Shown: positions 10,341 to 22,464 of the stretch, piece by piece
Numbering within the stretch: the stretch's first letter is position 1
Layout: every line of letters begins with the position of its first letter
Assembly (NCBI GenBank): GCA_019022495.1
Contig: JAFEKR010000026.1
Span: forward strand, 124,001 to 188,000
Source of the DNA: Epichloe hybrida
Taxonomy: Eukaryota > Ascomycota > Sordariomycetes > Hypocreales > Clavicipitaceae
Length of the DNA: 64,000 nt
Reading direction: 5' to 3'
Made by a program: the position numbers and the translations under genes
The notes under the pieces: model-generated
Database searches by the model: none
What the model saw: the letters and a program-made list of their open reading frames with translations, nothing else
Told to the model about the DNA's origin: nothing

Positions 10341-13300
10341 CCTATTAATTATATTTACTTAGCTAACCCTTCTATTTTACTAGGTATTTATTACCTTTAT
10401 AAGTCTTTCTATAATCCTTAACTTCTTTAACTTTAAATTTATTATCTTTATCTTTAAGGTCTAGTATTAGTATTTCTTTATCTATAGTATCTTTCTAGTA
10501 ATTCTATAGCTTTAATAAACTAATATAGAATATATTATATAGTTAACTATACTTATTAGGTAGTGCTAGTTAATATGCTTATTTACCTATAGTATTAAAT
10601 ATTTAAAATAGCCTAATAAATCTAAGGGTTAGCTTTTATTTTATATCCTTAAGTTTAATATTCTTTACTAATAGTAATACTAAGTCTTCTCTTTTTAAGG
10701 TTAATAGCTAGTATTATTAGTTATAATACTTTACCTATACTTTAGTAGCTTTTACCTAGTTATATACTAGTTTCTTCTTAACCTTATATAGCTTTTATAT
10801 ATATATATAAGCTTCTAAAACCTTTCCCTCCTTACTCTTACCCTTAAGAGCTAAATAAAACTTAGGTAAATAGCCTATAAGAGTATAGTTAGGGGAGTAA
10901 CTTATTATCCTATTAATAGTATTATTATATATAAATTAAGCTATTAGGAGTAGCTTTAGCTATAGCTATTAGTTTTCTTTAATAAAGTATTATAAGTAAT
11001 ATTTAAGAACTTAGTTTATTCTCTTTATTTACCTATTAGTTTAGGGGTAAAATACTATTAAAAGCCTATGCTTTATATATAATAAGTAATATATATCTAA
11101 CTAGAATTAGCTTATAAACACTAATTCTCTATTAGATATAATACCCTCTAGCACCCTAAATTAAAGCTTAATCTCCTTATAGAATAGCTTTACTAATTTA
11201 GCTATATTAATTATAGTTTATATAAGAAGGAAGATAAAGTACTTAGTAAATTAGTCTATAATTACTAGGATTATATTAGTTTCTTAGTTACCTAGCTATA
11301 CTAGTAGTAATCCTATAATAAAATCTATTAAGATCTCTACCTATAATTACCTTAGTATTAGTAGTAATTTAAGGCTTCTATATAAGTAATACCTCCTAGC
11401 TACTATATACTAGTATACTTTATAGCTAGATATATAGTCTAAAATAGCTTTACTTATTACTAGCTACTAATAGTAATATTTTAGTAGTTTAAGAGTATAT
11501 TTAGTCCTAAAGTAACTTACTAATAAACTATTATAATATAGCTATAGAAGCTCCTATTATAAGATAAGCTTCTATAGAATAACTACCTAGTCTTTATATA
11601 TTAGGAGGCCCCTTATACTATATAACTATAAACTAGCTTTTCCCCTCCCTTTTACTTAGGAGTTAACCTTATTTTTATGCTTTTATAAATCTAGATCTTA
11701 GTCCTATACTTTCTATAGTAGTTATATTAATAGTTTATTTACTATAGATTAGTAAGGATTTAGTAATATAATAGCCCCCTAAATTACTTATACTATACTA
11801 ATATCTTAAATACATATTACCTTCTCCTTAAAATCACCCTTATTTAGCTAACCTATTACTAGATTTATAGTAGCTAACTAGCCTTTTACCTAGCCTACTC
11901 TTACCTTAGTAAGTTCTAAGACTAGTATTATACTATAACTTCTTTAATATATTAGTACTTCTTCTTTTACTATAAAGATATTTACTATTTTCCTTTAAAG
12001 CTCTAGTAGGAGTGCCTTATTTAATATAGGTTTACCCTTATAATTAGACTTTCTTAATAGTATATTTATAAGGTTACTCTTCCTTAGTTTATACTTAATT
12101 ATAAAATAGAAAAGGTAAAGAAATATATACTATTATACTTATTTTCTATTTAGCTTTTACTACCTTATAAAGGTTTATAGGTTATAATAGTCTAATAAGA
12201 CCTTTATAGGTATCTCTATACCTTTAATATAATATTACTAGTGTTTAAATAACTTTACTATAGTAAGTAACTCTTAATTAGCTATGCTATAGTTATATTT
12301 AGTATTTATAAACTTCCTTAACTAAAAGGCTACTAGATACTAATAGCCCTTATTATTCTACTAAGATAGGATTCCTACTATTATAAAAATCAAGGTATTT
12401 ATCTTAATATACACTACTTAACTTAGGTTATAGTATTAGAGTAAAGGCACTTACTAAAAGGTATCTTTTAGCTAGTTAAATACTAACTACTTCTTTTCTC
12501 TAAATATAAACCTCCTAGTCTAGATGCTATTTTAACTACCCTTTATTAGTATATAAAAAGGTACTATAATCCTAGAGTATTTATAAATAAACTATTAATA
12601 GAAGTTATAAAACCTAAGGAATAACTATATATTCTTAAAACTTATTAGCTTCTTTTATTCTTTAATTATATTAACCTAGCAAGTATTTATTAATATCCTA
12701 TTAATAAAGAGAATAAATCCTAGGAATTTTACTAATTCTTTATAAAAAGAGTACTTAGAGGGTTTTATATATAACTTTACTAACCTTATATATTTAAGAA
12801 CTTACTTAATATGTTTCATATGCTCTTTCTTTATCTTAGAGAAGATTAAGATATTATCTAAATATACTATATAAATAGTATTAACTAGCCTATATAGTGC
12901 CTTATAGATATAACTCTAGAAAGTAGCTAGGGTATTTATTAACCTAAAAGGTATTATAAGGTACTTATAGTGCCTATAATATATATAAAAAGCTATCTTT
13001 TACTTATTACCCTCTTTAATACAAATTTAGTAGTATATATTCTTAATATTAATCTTAGAAAAGAAATAAGCCCCTTAGTATTAATTAAGGATCTCTAAAA
13101 TTAGGGGAAGAGCATAGTAATTCTTTTATATTACCTTATTAAGCCCTTAATAGTTAATATATAGCTAGAGTATTTTATCCTTCTTTAGTATAAATAAAAT
13201 AAGTACGCTTACTAGGCTCTTTAAGGGTCTTATCTAGCCTTTCTTTAGGTTATTATTAATATATTCCTAGATCTCTCTAAGCTTACTTTAAGAGAGAGGA

Positions 13301-15008
13301 TAGATTAGTCTATATAGGGGTGTAGCTCCTAGTATAAGATTAATTATATAGTTAGTTAACTTCTTTAATAAAAGGCTCCCTACCTTATCTAATATAAATA
13401 TATCTTTAAACTTATATAGTTCCTCTAGGATATCTTTAATAGTTTTATATACTCTTACCTTCTCTTTATCTTTAAGAGGGATAAACTTATTCTCTAATAC
13501 ACCTATAATAGCATATATAATTATCTTATTACATATTACCTTTATAAACTTATAGGGAGTTAGTAGTAAAAAGGCTACCTTTCTCTTTTTAAACTACTAT
13601 TCTTATAAGTATAAGCAGAGATATATATATTCTTCCGTAAGTATATATATTCTAATTAATATAAGGCTTCCCTTTACTCTTAGGTCCTTATTAATAGCTA
13701 TATATAGTAACTTAAGATCTTTCTTTTTACCTTATAAATCTTTAATTATAATAAGTACCTTATAGACACTATATTAGGGGACTATTAGAGCCCTTACTAC
13801 CTTTAAGATAAGTACTATAGCCTTAGCCTAATTAAGCTTATAAGTCTATGTAAATTAGGCACTTATAATATTAATCTTAGCATAACTATTAAGATCCGCT
13901 ACTATTTTAATATCTTTATACTTATAAATAGTAACTAGTATATAGAATTAGCATTCTATTAGTACCCTAGTATTTAAGGTAAAGGTAAGGGCTTTTACTT
14001 CTATCTCTAGGAGTTTTCCTAGCCCTCTTACTAGTCTTTCCTTAGCTTATTATAATTATAAATAAGGTGCTTTATACTACTATAATTAAAGCACTATTTT
14101 CTTCCTTATAGTTTATTATTATTTAGATAGGTAACTAGGGTCTTTTCCTTATCCTTATCCTTATCTCTTTAGTTCTTATTTAGCTAATACCCTTATAAGG
14201 AGTTATATCTTTAGTATTAAGCTACCTTATATAGCCCTTTCTTTTCTAAATTATTTAGCTTTTACTTATTCTTTAATATTACCTCCTAGAATCACTAGGT
14301 AAGTTATATAATATCTTCTTATATTAGACTAGTAATATTTATATATAAGTTAATATAATCTTATAAGTTAGGAAGTAATTTTATAAAGAATATAAGAGTA
14401 TAGGTCTTTTCTAGAGCGTATTCTAGGTATTTCTCTAGTAAATCTAAGTAAATACTAAACTTAATAGGACTCTAGCCTTCCTTTTACTTTATATTTTCTA
14501 GCTATATAGCTATTTATATATTATAACTTATAGAGTCTTTAAGTAATATAAGAGTCTAGTCTTAGAACTTATCCTAGTTATCCTTAGGATAATCCTAACT
14601 ATTAGCTAGTTATTCTTTAATATATTAGTCCTATCTAGCCTAATAGTTTATATATATATATAGTTAAGTATAAAGAGAATCTTTTAGTTATTCTAATAAT
14701 ACTTCTTCTTTACCCCCTTAAAGGTATAGTTAAGGTTATTAAGCTATATCTTATACTTTTATAGGTTTATAAGGTATTAAAGTTTTATAATATTTTAAAC
14801 CTTAACTTCTTAGCTACTAAGGCTTAAGAATAAGCTATTCTTTTAGCCTTTTTTTACTAGTTCTCTATAAGATTATATTAAGTTAATAAGCTTTTTTTCT
14901 TAATCCTATAGTTCCTTAAGTTACTTAAGCTAAGTAATTTACTCTCTAACTACTACCTTTTCTATCCTTATAATAAAGGGTATAGCTTTAAATAAGGTTA
15001 TAAAATAT
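10341..15008 (-). pseudogene. Gypsy-2 gag-pol polyprotein relic with chromodomain (copy B)
   Basis: Reading the minus strand from 15008 downward gives most of gag (about 15008-14050), a protease-like segment, reverse transcriptase (about 13350-12600), RNase H (about 12450-12200), integrase core (about 11600-10950) and a C-terminal chromodomain at about 10450-10340 (KYLVKWKGWLSKYNQW-like after ignoring stops). The order PR-RT-RH-IN-chromodomain defines a Ty3/gypsy chromovirus. The copy is inverted relative to copy C at 44.4-64 kb, with which it is collinear. The extreme 5' part of the internal region lies at 22135-22268, beyond Copia-A1. RIP-type stops occur every few codons. Confidence 0.8.
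15004..15008. repeat. Target-site duplication AATAT (left) of Copia-A1
   Basis: AATAT at 15004-15008 is repeated at 22135-22139, directly flanking TGTTAAAA and AACA. Confidence 0.95.
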
Positions 15009-15839
15009 TGTTAAAAATAAGACCCATTTTTAGCCCTTTTCTAGTTAAAGAACCTTCTTATTACTAGCTTGCTTTGCAAGTCTAACAGCTGCACTGCAGC
15101 TGTCAACGGTCGCGAGAGCAGCTATTAATGGCTACGTCGCAGCTGTTAACAGCTGCGACCGACCGTGTGGATAACTAATTAGTTAATTGCGTTGTGGCTA
15201 CAAGTGTGGCTATAACCACGCCACTAGTAATTAGGTAAGCTAGGGTAACGTAAGCTAGGGTGACGTAAGCAGGTTACCCTACACATAACTTACCCTATAG
15301 CTATCTTTAATAGTGATTTTCTCTTTATCTAGAGGTCGTATAAAAGTTTTACATATAGTAAATTAAAGCTTAAAGATAGGGCTTTCTCTTTATGTAAGGT
15401 TATTTTTTAGACTAAAAGTTAGTGCATACGGGTTACTAGCTAGTATGGTGGTGAGTTGATTTTTTGATTTTTGCATATAAATGAATTTTATGGAAAATCA
15501 AAAGTGGCCTGTAAGACCCCGTTAGCGGCCCGGATCCACCAATATAGTTGGTAAGTCTATGAGAGGAAGAAGATCTTTTTAACTAGCTAGATAGCTAGTC
15601 CTCTTAACTAATAATAGCTGCATTGCCTGTATAACGTATCTAAAATTAATTCTATTACTCTATAAGATATTATAAAAGTGATCTAAATCAAATTCTATTA
15701 GTTAATAACTGCCATAACCTTCCGTTGCGTTACGTTGATTGATTTAACGTTGCGGCCCTATCGGTCCCTGACCGTAGAGCTTGCACTTGTATAGCTGTTG
15801 CCAGCTGGCAGCTAGTAACTAGCTCCCTACATTTCAACA
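15009..15839 (+). repeat. Copia-A1 5' LTR, 831 bp
   Basis: Starts TGTTAAAAATAAGACCC and ends CATTTCAACA, giving short TGTT/AACA inverted ends. The interior contains nested CAGCTG palindromes near 15085-15160 and the paired AGCTAGGGTGACGTA repeat near 15238-15272, in which one TGACGTAA has become TAACGTAA. Confidence 0.96.
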
Positions 15840-15858
15840 GGTTATGAGCCCGGCTCTA
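15840..15858 (+). other. Copia-A1 primer binding site, half-tRNA-iMet type
   Basis: GGTTATGAGCCCGGCTC starts directly after the LTR. Its complement, GGGCTCATAACC, is the anticodon stem-loop of initiator tRNA-Met (anticodon CAT). Drosophila copia uses the same arrangement, priming with the 5' half of a cleaved tRNA-iMet (established). The identical site is at 53384. Confidence 0.8.
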
Positions 15859-15895
15859 TCACTATAGATTCCTTTTAGGTCATTTTGTGTGCGAA

Positions 15896-16135
15896 TACAG
15901 AAGACTTCCTTTCTATAAAAAAGGAAGGACCTGCGAGAAAGAAGCTTTTCCCTTCTATAAAAAGGAATCAATTGTGGCTATAGAAGACTTCCCTTCTATA
16001 AAAAAGGAAGGATCCGCGAGATAGAAGCTTTTTCCCTTCTATAAAAAGGAATAAATTTCAAATACAGAAGACTTCCCTTCTATAAAAAAGGAAGGACCCG
16101 CGAGATAGAAGCTTTTCCCTTCTATAAAAAGGAAA
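15896..16135 (+). repeat. Three tandem about 84-bp leader repeats with hairpins, Copia-A1
   Basis: Units start near 15896, 15979 and 16063 and end at the gag start codon. Each carries two short hairpins built on CCTTCTATAAAAAAGGAAGG and CCCTTCTATAAAAAGGAA, separated by a CCGCGAGATAGAAGC-like spacer. They lie between the primer site and the ATG, where retroelement RNAs often hold packaging or translation signals. The same three units are in Copia-A2 (about 53440-53681). Confidence 0.9.
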
Positions 16136-19100
16136 ATGGATACCAAAGGAAAGGGAAAGGGACCTGTTATCCCTAACCCTAGTGCGCAAGAGGTTCTAAA
16201 TAACTAGCTAAAAGAGCAGGCTATTAAGCAACAAGCAACTATAGACTAGTTATTAGAGAAGCTAGAAAGCCTATCTATAACTGTAAATAGTCGTATAGAG
16301 GGTGTGGAATCTAATAAGCCCGCTAGTTAGCAGCAAGATCAGCAGCCTGTTCAAGAAAATCAAGCTGAATCTAGCTCTGTACAAGCAACCTTTAATAATT
16401 CAATTATTAAGGAATTTAATAAGAGGGTTTATAGTTTTCCAGAGACTGCTAGGCTTAAAGGAGCCGAAAATTTCGAACAATGGAAACAAGCCCTAACTAT
16501 CCAATTTAGAGCTTTAGGCATGCCTAATTTTCTAGATAATCCGGAGAGTTCTAGGGCGCTAGGGGATCCAGATCAAGCTATTATCCTTATGTTATTAAGG
16601 GATAGTTGTACGGAAGGACCCCAAGCCGCTATAACTTGGCAAAAATCACCTAAAGAAGCCTATAATTTACTTGTAAGGCAATATTCACATAGCGTTGAAA
16701 TCCAGAGGGGGTCCCTATATTCAGAATTTCATAACCTGAATTTTCAAGAGTTTAAGGGGACTCTAGAGTCCTTTAATGCAGTCTTTAATAATCTACTAGC
16801 TAGATTATCGATTTCAGGGGTCCTGATTGCTCCGATAGATCAGGTTAATCAATATCTTCAATCCCTAAAATCAACCTTCCCTCAGTGGGCTAAGAGGCAA
16901 CGATTCAGCATGCGTACGAATAGGGCTATAGGGGCTCCCCTAGATGCCCTAAATCTTCAATTCTTGATAGCAGACCTTCTAGCAGAACAGAGGGATAAAT
17001 CATCTACGGTATCCAAAGCCCTGAATTATAGGGCTAAAAACCTTAAAAAGGGTGCTAAAGAAAAAGAAAAGGCCCCTAAGGATCAGAAGAAGAAAGGAGG
17101 CTCTAAAGAAAATAAGGGCTCTTCTAATTCTAATTCTTCTTCTAATAAGAAGAAGAAAAAGAAGCAAAAAGGTCAAAAATCAGATAAAAAGGATAATAAA
17201 GAGACCTCTAGAGAGGGATCTTTTATGCTAGGAAATTACAACCTTTCTAACGGTGCTCTCAAACCGTACAAGAAGCCTAGCCTTCATAAGACTAGTTATA
17301 AGAGCTCTAGTAATAGTAGCTCTGATTCTAGCTCTAGTGAATCGGATGATGAAAATCAAGAAATTAAAACCTTAAATGGTTTTAATTATTACAGCAAAGA
17401 CATGAAAAAGGCCCTATTATATAATACAGGTTCGACTGTACATATTATTAATTCTAGGGAGGTCTTTAGGGATTATACCCCCTATAAAAAGGGGGAATCC
17501 GACCCTATTATAACTGGTGGTGGCCCTATTTACGCTAAGGGTCACGGTAGTGCTGTTTTTAAGGTCTTATATCAAAAGAATCCTAATAAATATAGGACCT
17601 TAGTGCTTAAAGATGCGCTATATTTTCCTCAGCTTGATGTTAATATAGTTAGTGGACTTACGCACTATATATCTGGTGGTTGCCTTATAAAAAACCTACT
17701 TTATCTTAAAGATAGGTCTTGTATTGCAACCTTAGATATAGAAAAACATGGTTTTTTCTTTCACGTTAAAAACCAATCTACGCCAAAGTTATCTAAAGGG
17801 CCCTGTAATAACTCTTATTACATCCGACCTTTTACCTACGCCGCTTTTAAGGGTCATAGTTACCCTATAGAGGTTCAAATTCCCTCTAAAAAGCCGGATT
17901 GGGCTTCTGATTTAGACGAAATTGACGAAAATGATGATGATATTGAAGAAATCGTACGGGATGATTTAGAGGAATTAGTCCCTTCTTCTTCGCCTATAGC
18001 CCCAGGTTGGGTCCCTTATAAATCTAAGGAAATAGATTTAGGGGTGTTAGAGGGCCCTAGTGGAGGAAAAGGGTCCCTAATACCTCTCCAAGAGGCCTGT
18101 GGTTCTGAAGGGGCCTAGCAGGGGACTAGTGAAGAGGGCCCTAGTCTAGATCCTAATTCAGACCCTAAGGATCTTTAATATCAACGGTTGTTAGAACTAG
18201 CTGGCCTATGGCATGTATGATTAGGGCACCTAGGTCTTCCTTTGCTAAAGAAAACTAGCCTTATAACTAAAGGAATCCCTGATTTTTCTAAAATTAAGGA
18301 TAAGGATTTTAGATGTATTGCTTGTGATCAATCTAAGGCAGTTAGAAGACCCAGGAAATTAGCTATCCCTGACCCCCCAAGAGCTCTAGATCGAATAGAG
18401 GGGGATACGCTAAAAATCAGTCCTACGCCGTACAATAAACAGTCAATTTGCTTATTTTTAGTTGATCGAAAGACTAGATATAAGTGGGTTATCTTATTAC
18501 CTAATAAGGAAGGCCCAACTGTTTATAAGGCTATCAAAGGCTTCTTCAGAGGGCTTAAAAATCAACTAGGTCAATATCCTAGGCACCTTCACTTCGATGG
18601 GGGCTAGGAAATCGATTCTAGTTGTCAAGCTTGGTTAAATTCTAAAGGGATTAAGTTTACGACTTCTAGTCCCTATATCCATGAGCAAAATGGATTAGCA
18701 GAACGTTCAATTCGTACTATTCTAGATTGATTAAGGGCTACTATCTAGTGGGCAAAATTACCGTTATTTTTATGGTGTTTTGTATTACCTGCAGTTGTTA
18801 ACCTAGTTAATATAACTGCTAATACCACTAAGGATAAAAGCCCTGAACAGCTGCTATCTAGGGAGCTAAATCAGCCTTATACAACTGATATTAGTAGTAT
18901 TAGAGCTATAGGATCTCACTGTGAGATTCTAATCCCCCTAGAAAAACGACCTAAAGCCCAGAAGTTAGCAGCTAGGACTATCCCTGGAAGACTTTTAGCT
19001 ACACTAGGTTCCAACACCTACCTAGTGTACATCCCCTCTAAAAGGCTAGTTACAAAGACTAGCTTTATTAAGATTATAGAACCTATAGGCCCTGTTTCTA

Positions 19101-21091
19101 AAGGCTTACCTAGGATTTCTCTAGGGGATAACCCTTTAGAGGGGGAAAATAATTTAGATCAACAACATCTAGATCAAGGTTCAAAGGATTATCCTATAGA
19201 CAACATAGGTATCCCTGTAGGTCAAGAAAAACCACCTACAGGCCCTAAAGAACCCCCTAAAGGCTTAATTCCAGCGGATCCCATACAGGCGCAGCCTATA
19301 ACTCAACCAGGAAATCAGATTTCGACTTCGGACCTCGATTTTGACAAAATTATCGATTTCGACCCTAATATCGACCCTATGGATGTTAATATTAGTTCCC
19401 CTTCTTCTCTAGATTTCATAAAAGAAATCTACTTTAAGGTACAGGAGAAGCTAAAGGAAAAGAATCCTATTAGCCCCGAGCCTAAGACCTGGAAGCAGGC
19501 TATATCTAGCCCTGAAAGGGATAAATAGATAGAAGCCACGTACAAGGAATACAAACAGCTTCTAAAGGCTAGTACTTTTAAATTTATAGGGAAAGATCAA
19601 ATCCCTAAGGGCCGAAAAGTACTAAAGAATAGGCTTGTTTATAAGCTTAAAAAGGATAAAGAAAATAATCCTTTAAAATATAAGGCTCGACTCATTACTA
19701 AGGGGTTTATGCAAATCGAAGGCCTAGATTACCTAGAGACTTTTACTGCCACAAGCATTCCCCCTAGCTGGAGGATTTTACTAGCCCTAGTGGCTTGGAA
19801 TAACTGGGAAATCAAACAAATTAACTTTATAGGAGCTTTTCTTAATAGTAAGCTACAACAACAGATTTATATGGTTATTCCAGAAGGGTTTATTAAATTC
19901 CTTGAGGCAAATCCTAAACTAGCTAAATTAGCTAGAAGTTTTGGCTGGAAACCTTCTAAAGATCAAGTAATTTTATTACAGAAGTCTTTATATAGCCTAA
20001 AACAAAGCTCAAGGGAATGGCAACAAGCGCTAATATTAGTGCTTAAATCCCTAGGATTTAACCCTTTAATATCTGACCCAGCTATCTTCTTCAATCCTTC
20101 AACCAAAACCTTTGTTATTACGTACGTTAATGACTATCTTCTAATTAGACTGGATTTATCTTATATCCAAAGGCTTAAAAAGGAACTTCATAAAGTCTAT
20201 CCAATAGAAGATAGGGGGCCTGCTGAATTCTTCTTAGGGGTTCAAATCGTACAAGATAGGCCTAATAGAATACTGAAAATCCATTAATCTTAGTATATAT
20301 TAGAAGCCTTAAAACGATTTAATATGCTAGATAGTAAGCCTATTAGCATACCTCTTCAGCCAGGCGTTTTAGCTACGCAGATAACTAAGCTTTTAATAGC
20401 TAGCGAAATCAAGCTTTATTAGTGTATTATAGGGACTATAATGTACCTAATGTTGCTTACAAGGCCTGATACAGCTTTTACGCTATAGTGGTTATCTACT
20501 GCACTAGCTAGCCCTTATATAGAACACCTAAAAGCAGCTAAAAATCTGCTAAGGTATCTATTAGGGACTAGATTCCTTGCTATTATCTATAGGGGAGACC
20601 CTAAAGGTTTAGTTAGCAAAAGCCTAATAGGTTATTGTGATAGTGATTTTGCAGGGGATAAAAAGACCTCAAAATTAACCTATGCTTATCTATTTAAGCT
20701 AGCTGGCAGACCTATTAGCTGGAAATCAAAGAAAGCTAGTATAATAGCTTTATTAACACTAGAAGCTGAAGCTGATGCTATCTGCGAGACCTTCCGGGAG
20801 CTTTAGTGGCTTCAGGGCTTATTTAAGGAGCCAAAAACCCCTATTTCTCCCCCTATCCAGATATATTGCGATAATTAAGGCGCTATAACTACTGCTTATA
20901 ACCCTGCTTTACATAGTTGTATAAAGCATACATTACTAAAGTTTAACTATATTAGGCAATAGGTTTTAGAGGGTTTAGCTAAGATTGAATATCTAGATAC
21001 GAAGTTAATGCCTGTAGATGGTCTTACGAAGCCTCTTTCTAGACCTCTTTATCAGGCTTTTATTAAGCTTTTAGGGCTTAATAATTATTAA
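16136..21091 (+). pseudogene. Copia-A1 gag-pol polyprotein (1651 codons, about 17 RIP stops)
   Basis: One continuous frame from ATG 16136 (MDTKGKGKG) to TAA 21089-21091. Gag covers about residues 1-300. A Lys/Ser-rich basic tract at about 300-360 takes the place of a CCHC zinc knuckle. Protease is near residue 430, reading NTGS where Copia-A2 has DTGS, so the catalytic Asp is lost. The GAG-pre-integrase HHCC finger is at about 690-732. The integrase core carries Asp near 756, Asp 821 and Glu 856. Reverse transcriptase has YVND at 1330-1333 (canonical YVDD), and RNase H is C-terminal. The stops (for example 16205, 16247, 16328, 18116, 18605, 19526, 20876) all correspond to CAG, CAA, CGA or TGG. 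No frameshift was found, since all open pieces share one frame. The longest open stretch is 16331-18115. Confidence 0.93.
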
Positions 21092-21303
21092 ACCAACAAC
21101 TAATTCCCTTTAACAGGGAACTAAAAACAACGTCAAAAAGGGAGCTATATTTAACAATAGCTAGGAATTCAAAAAGGGGGTCTTTTCTTTTATTTTTTTC
21201 CTGTTTTTCCCTTTTATCTGTTATTATCAAAAGTTGTTGTTTTTCCCTATAGTCTCTTTGTACACTTCTAATTGCTTTAAATGTAATTCTTTTGTAGAGG
21301 GGG
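21092..21303 (+). other. Copia-A1 3' untranslated segment and polypurine tract
   Basis: About 210 bp between the polyprotein stop and the 3' LTR, with T-rich runs and no reading frame. It ends with the purine run AGAGGGGG (about 21296-21303) directly before TGTT, the expected plus-strand primer for cDNA synthesis. Confidence 0.8.
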
Positions 21304-22134
21304 TGTTAAAAATAAGACCCATTTTTAGCCCTTTTCTAGTTAAAGAACCTTCTTATTACTAGCTTGCTTTGCAAGTCTGACAGCTGCACTGCAGCTGTTA
21401 ACGGTCGCGAGGGCAGCTATCAATAGCTACGTCGCAGCTGTTAACAGCTGCGACTGACCGTGTGGATGACTAATTAGTTAATTGCGTTGTGGCTATAAGT
21501 GTGGCTATAACCACACTACTAGTAATTAGGTAAGCTAGGGTAATGTAAGCTAGGGTGACATAAGCAGGTTACCCTACATATAACTTACCCTATAGCTATC
21601 TTTGACAGCGATTTTCTCTTTATCTAGAGGTTGTACAAAAGTTTCACATATAGTAAATTAAAGCTTAAAGATAGGGCTTTCTCTTTATATAAGGTTATTT
21701 TTTGGACTAAAAGTTAGTACATACGGGTTGCTAGCTAGTATGGTAGTGAGTCGATTTTTTGATTTTTGCATATAAATGAATTTTGCGAAAAATCAAAAGT
21801 AGCCCGTAAGACCCCATTAGCAGCCCGGATCCACCGATACAGTCAGTAGGTCTATGAGAGGAAGAAGATCTTTTTAACTAGCTAGATAGCTAGTCCTCTT
21901 AACTAATAACAGCCGTATTACCTGTATAACGTATCTAAAATCAATTCTATTACTCTATAAGATATTATAAAAGTAATCTAAATCGAATTCTATTAGTTAA
22001 TAACTGCCATAACCTTCCGTTGCGTTGCGTTAATTGATTCAACGTTGCGGCCCTATCGGTCCCTGACTGTAGAGCTTGCACTTGTACAGCTGTTGCTAGC
22101 TGGCAGCTGGTAACTAGCTCCCTACATTTCAACA
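21304..22134 (+). repeat. Copia-A1 3' LTR, 831 bp
   Basis: Same length as the 5' LTR and nearly identical apart from C/T and G/A differences. It is followed by the duplication AATAT. Confidence 0.96.
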
Positions 22135-22268
22135 AATATTATATATCCCTAGCTATAGTATTACTATTATCTAGCTAATCCTAAGTAATATATAGTATAG
22201 TTCTAGTAGATTAGGTTATTCTCTCTCTTATATTACTCTTAGGTAGCTAGTAGGAGAAGCTTTAGAAT
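22135..22268 (-). other. Gypsy-2 copy B leader and gag start, cut off by Copia-A1
   Basis: The inverse complement of 44564-44700 in Gypsy-2 copy C. It is the part of the internal region next to the 5' LTR and has no readable protein. Confidence 0.75.
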
Positions 22269-22459
22269 TATAAGAATAAAGGGATAGCTAGGTAAGAGGT
22301 ATAGGGGCGTTTATATATTAACTAAAGCTTACTAGGTCTAAGTGTGTTATATATATAAGTTACTAACTTATAGCTAGTGGCTTGCTAGTGTTACGTAAAC
22401 CTAGCCCTACAGCGTGGTGCGCTAGCAGGGTGCACCTGTGTTATAAGTAGGGCCTCACA
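22269..22459 (-). repeat. Gypsy-2 5' LTR (copy B), 191 bp
   Basis: On the plus strand it begins TATAAGAATAAAGGG (RIP form) and ends GGGCCTCACA, and is followed by the duplication TTAAA. The end proximal to 22459 keeps unmutated GC-rich sequence (GCGTGGTGCGCTAGC). Confidence 0.92.
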
Positions 22460-22464
22460 TTAAA

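Larger units (their letters stand above)
15009..22134 (+). mobile_element. Copia-A1, complete Ty1/copia retrotransposon inserted in Gypsy-2 copy B
   Basis: A 7126-bp element with two 831-bp LTRs (15009-15839 and 21304-22134), duplication AATAT, a primer binding site at 15840, three tandem leader repeats, a single gag-pol frame 16136-21091 and a G-rich polypurine tract just before the 3' LTR. Protein domains run protease, integrase, reverse transcriptase, RNase H, the Ty1/copia order. It is only lightly mutated compared with the surrounding Gypsy-2 DNA, so it inserted after that DNA had been mutated. Confidence 0.97.
8766..22459 (-). mobile_element. Gypsy-2 copy B, complete, inserted in Gypsy-1 copy B and interrupted by Copia-A1
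   Basis: A complete minus-strand Ty3/gypsy element with 191-bp LTRs (8766-8956 and 22269-22459) and the duplication TTAAA. After removing Copia-A1 and its duplication the element is about 6.56 kb. On the minus strand the order is LTR, gag, protease, reverse transcriptase, RNase H, integrase, chromodomain, 1.4-kb 3' region, LTR. All frames are riddled with TAG/TAA stops. Confidence 0.92.

Noticed and set aside
16302..16496. 64-codon plus-strand frame, repeated at 53848-54042
   Set aside because: It overlaps the Copia-A gag frame in a different phase. It is duplicated only because the element is duplicated.
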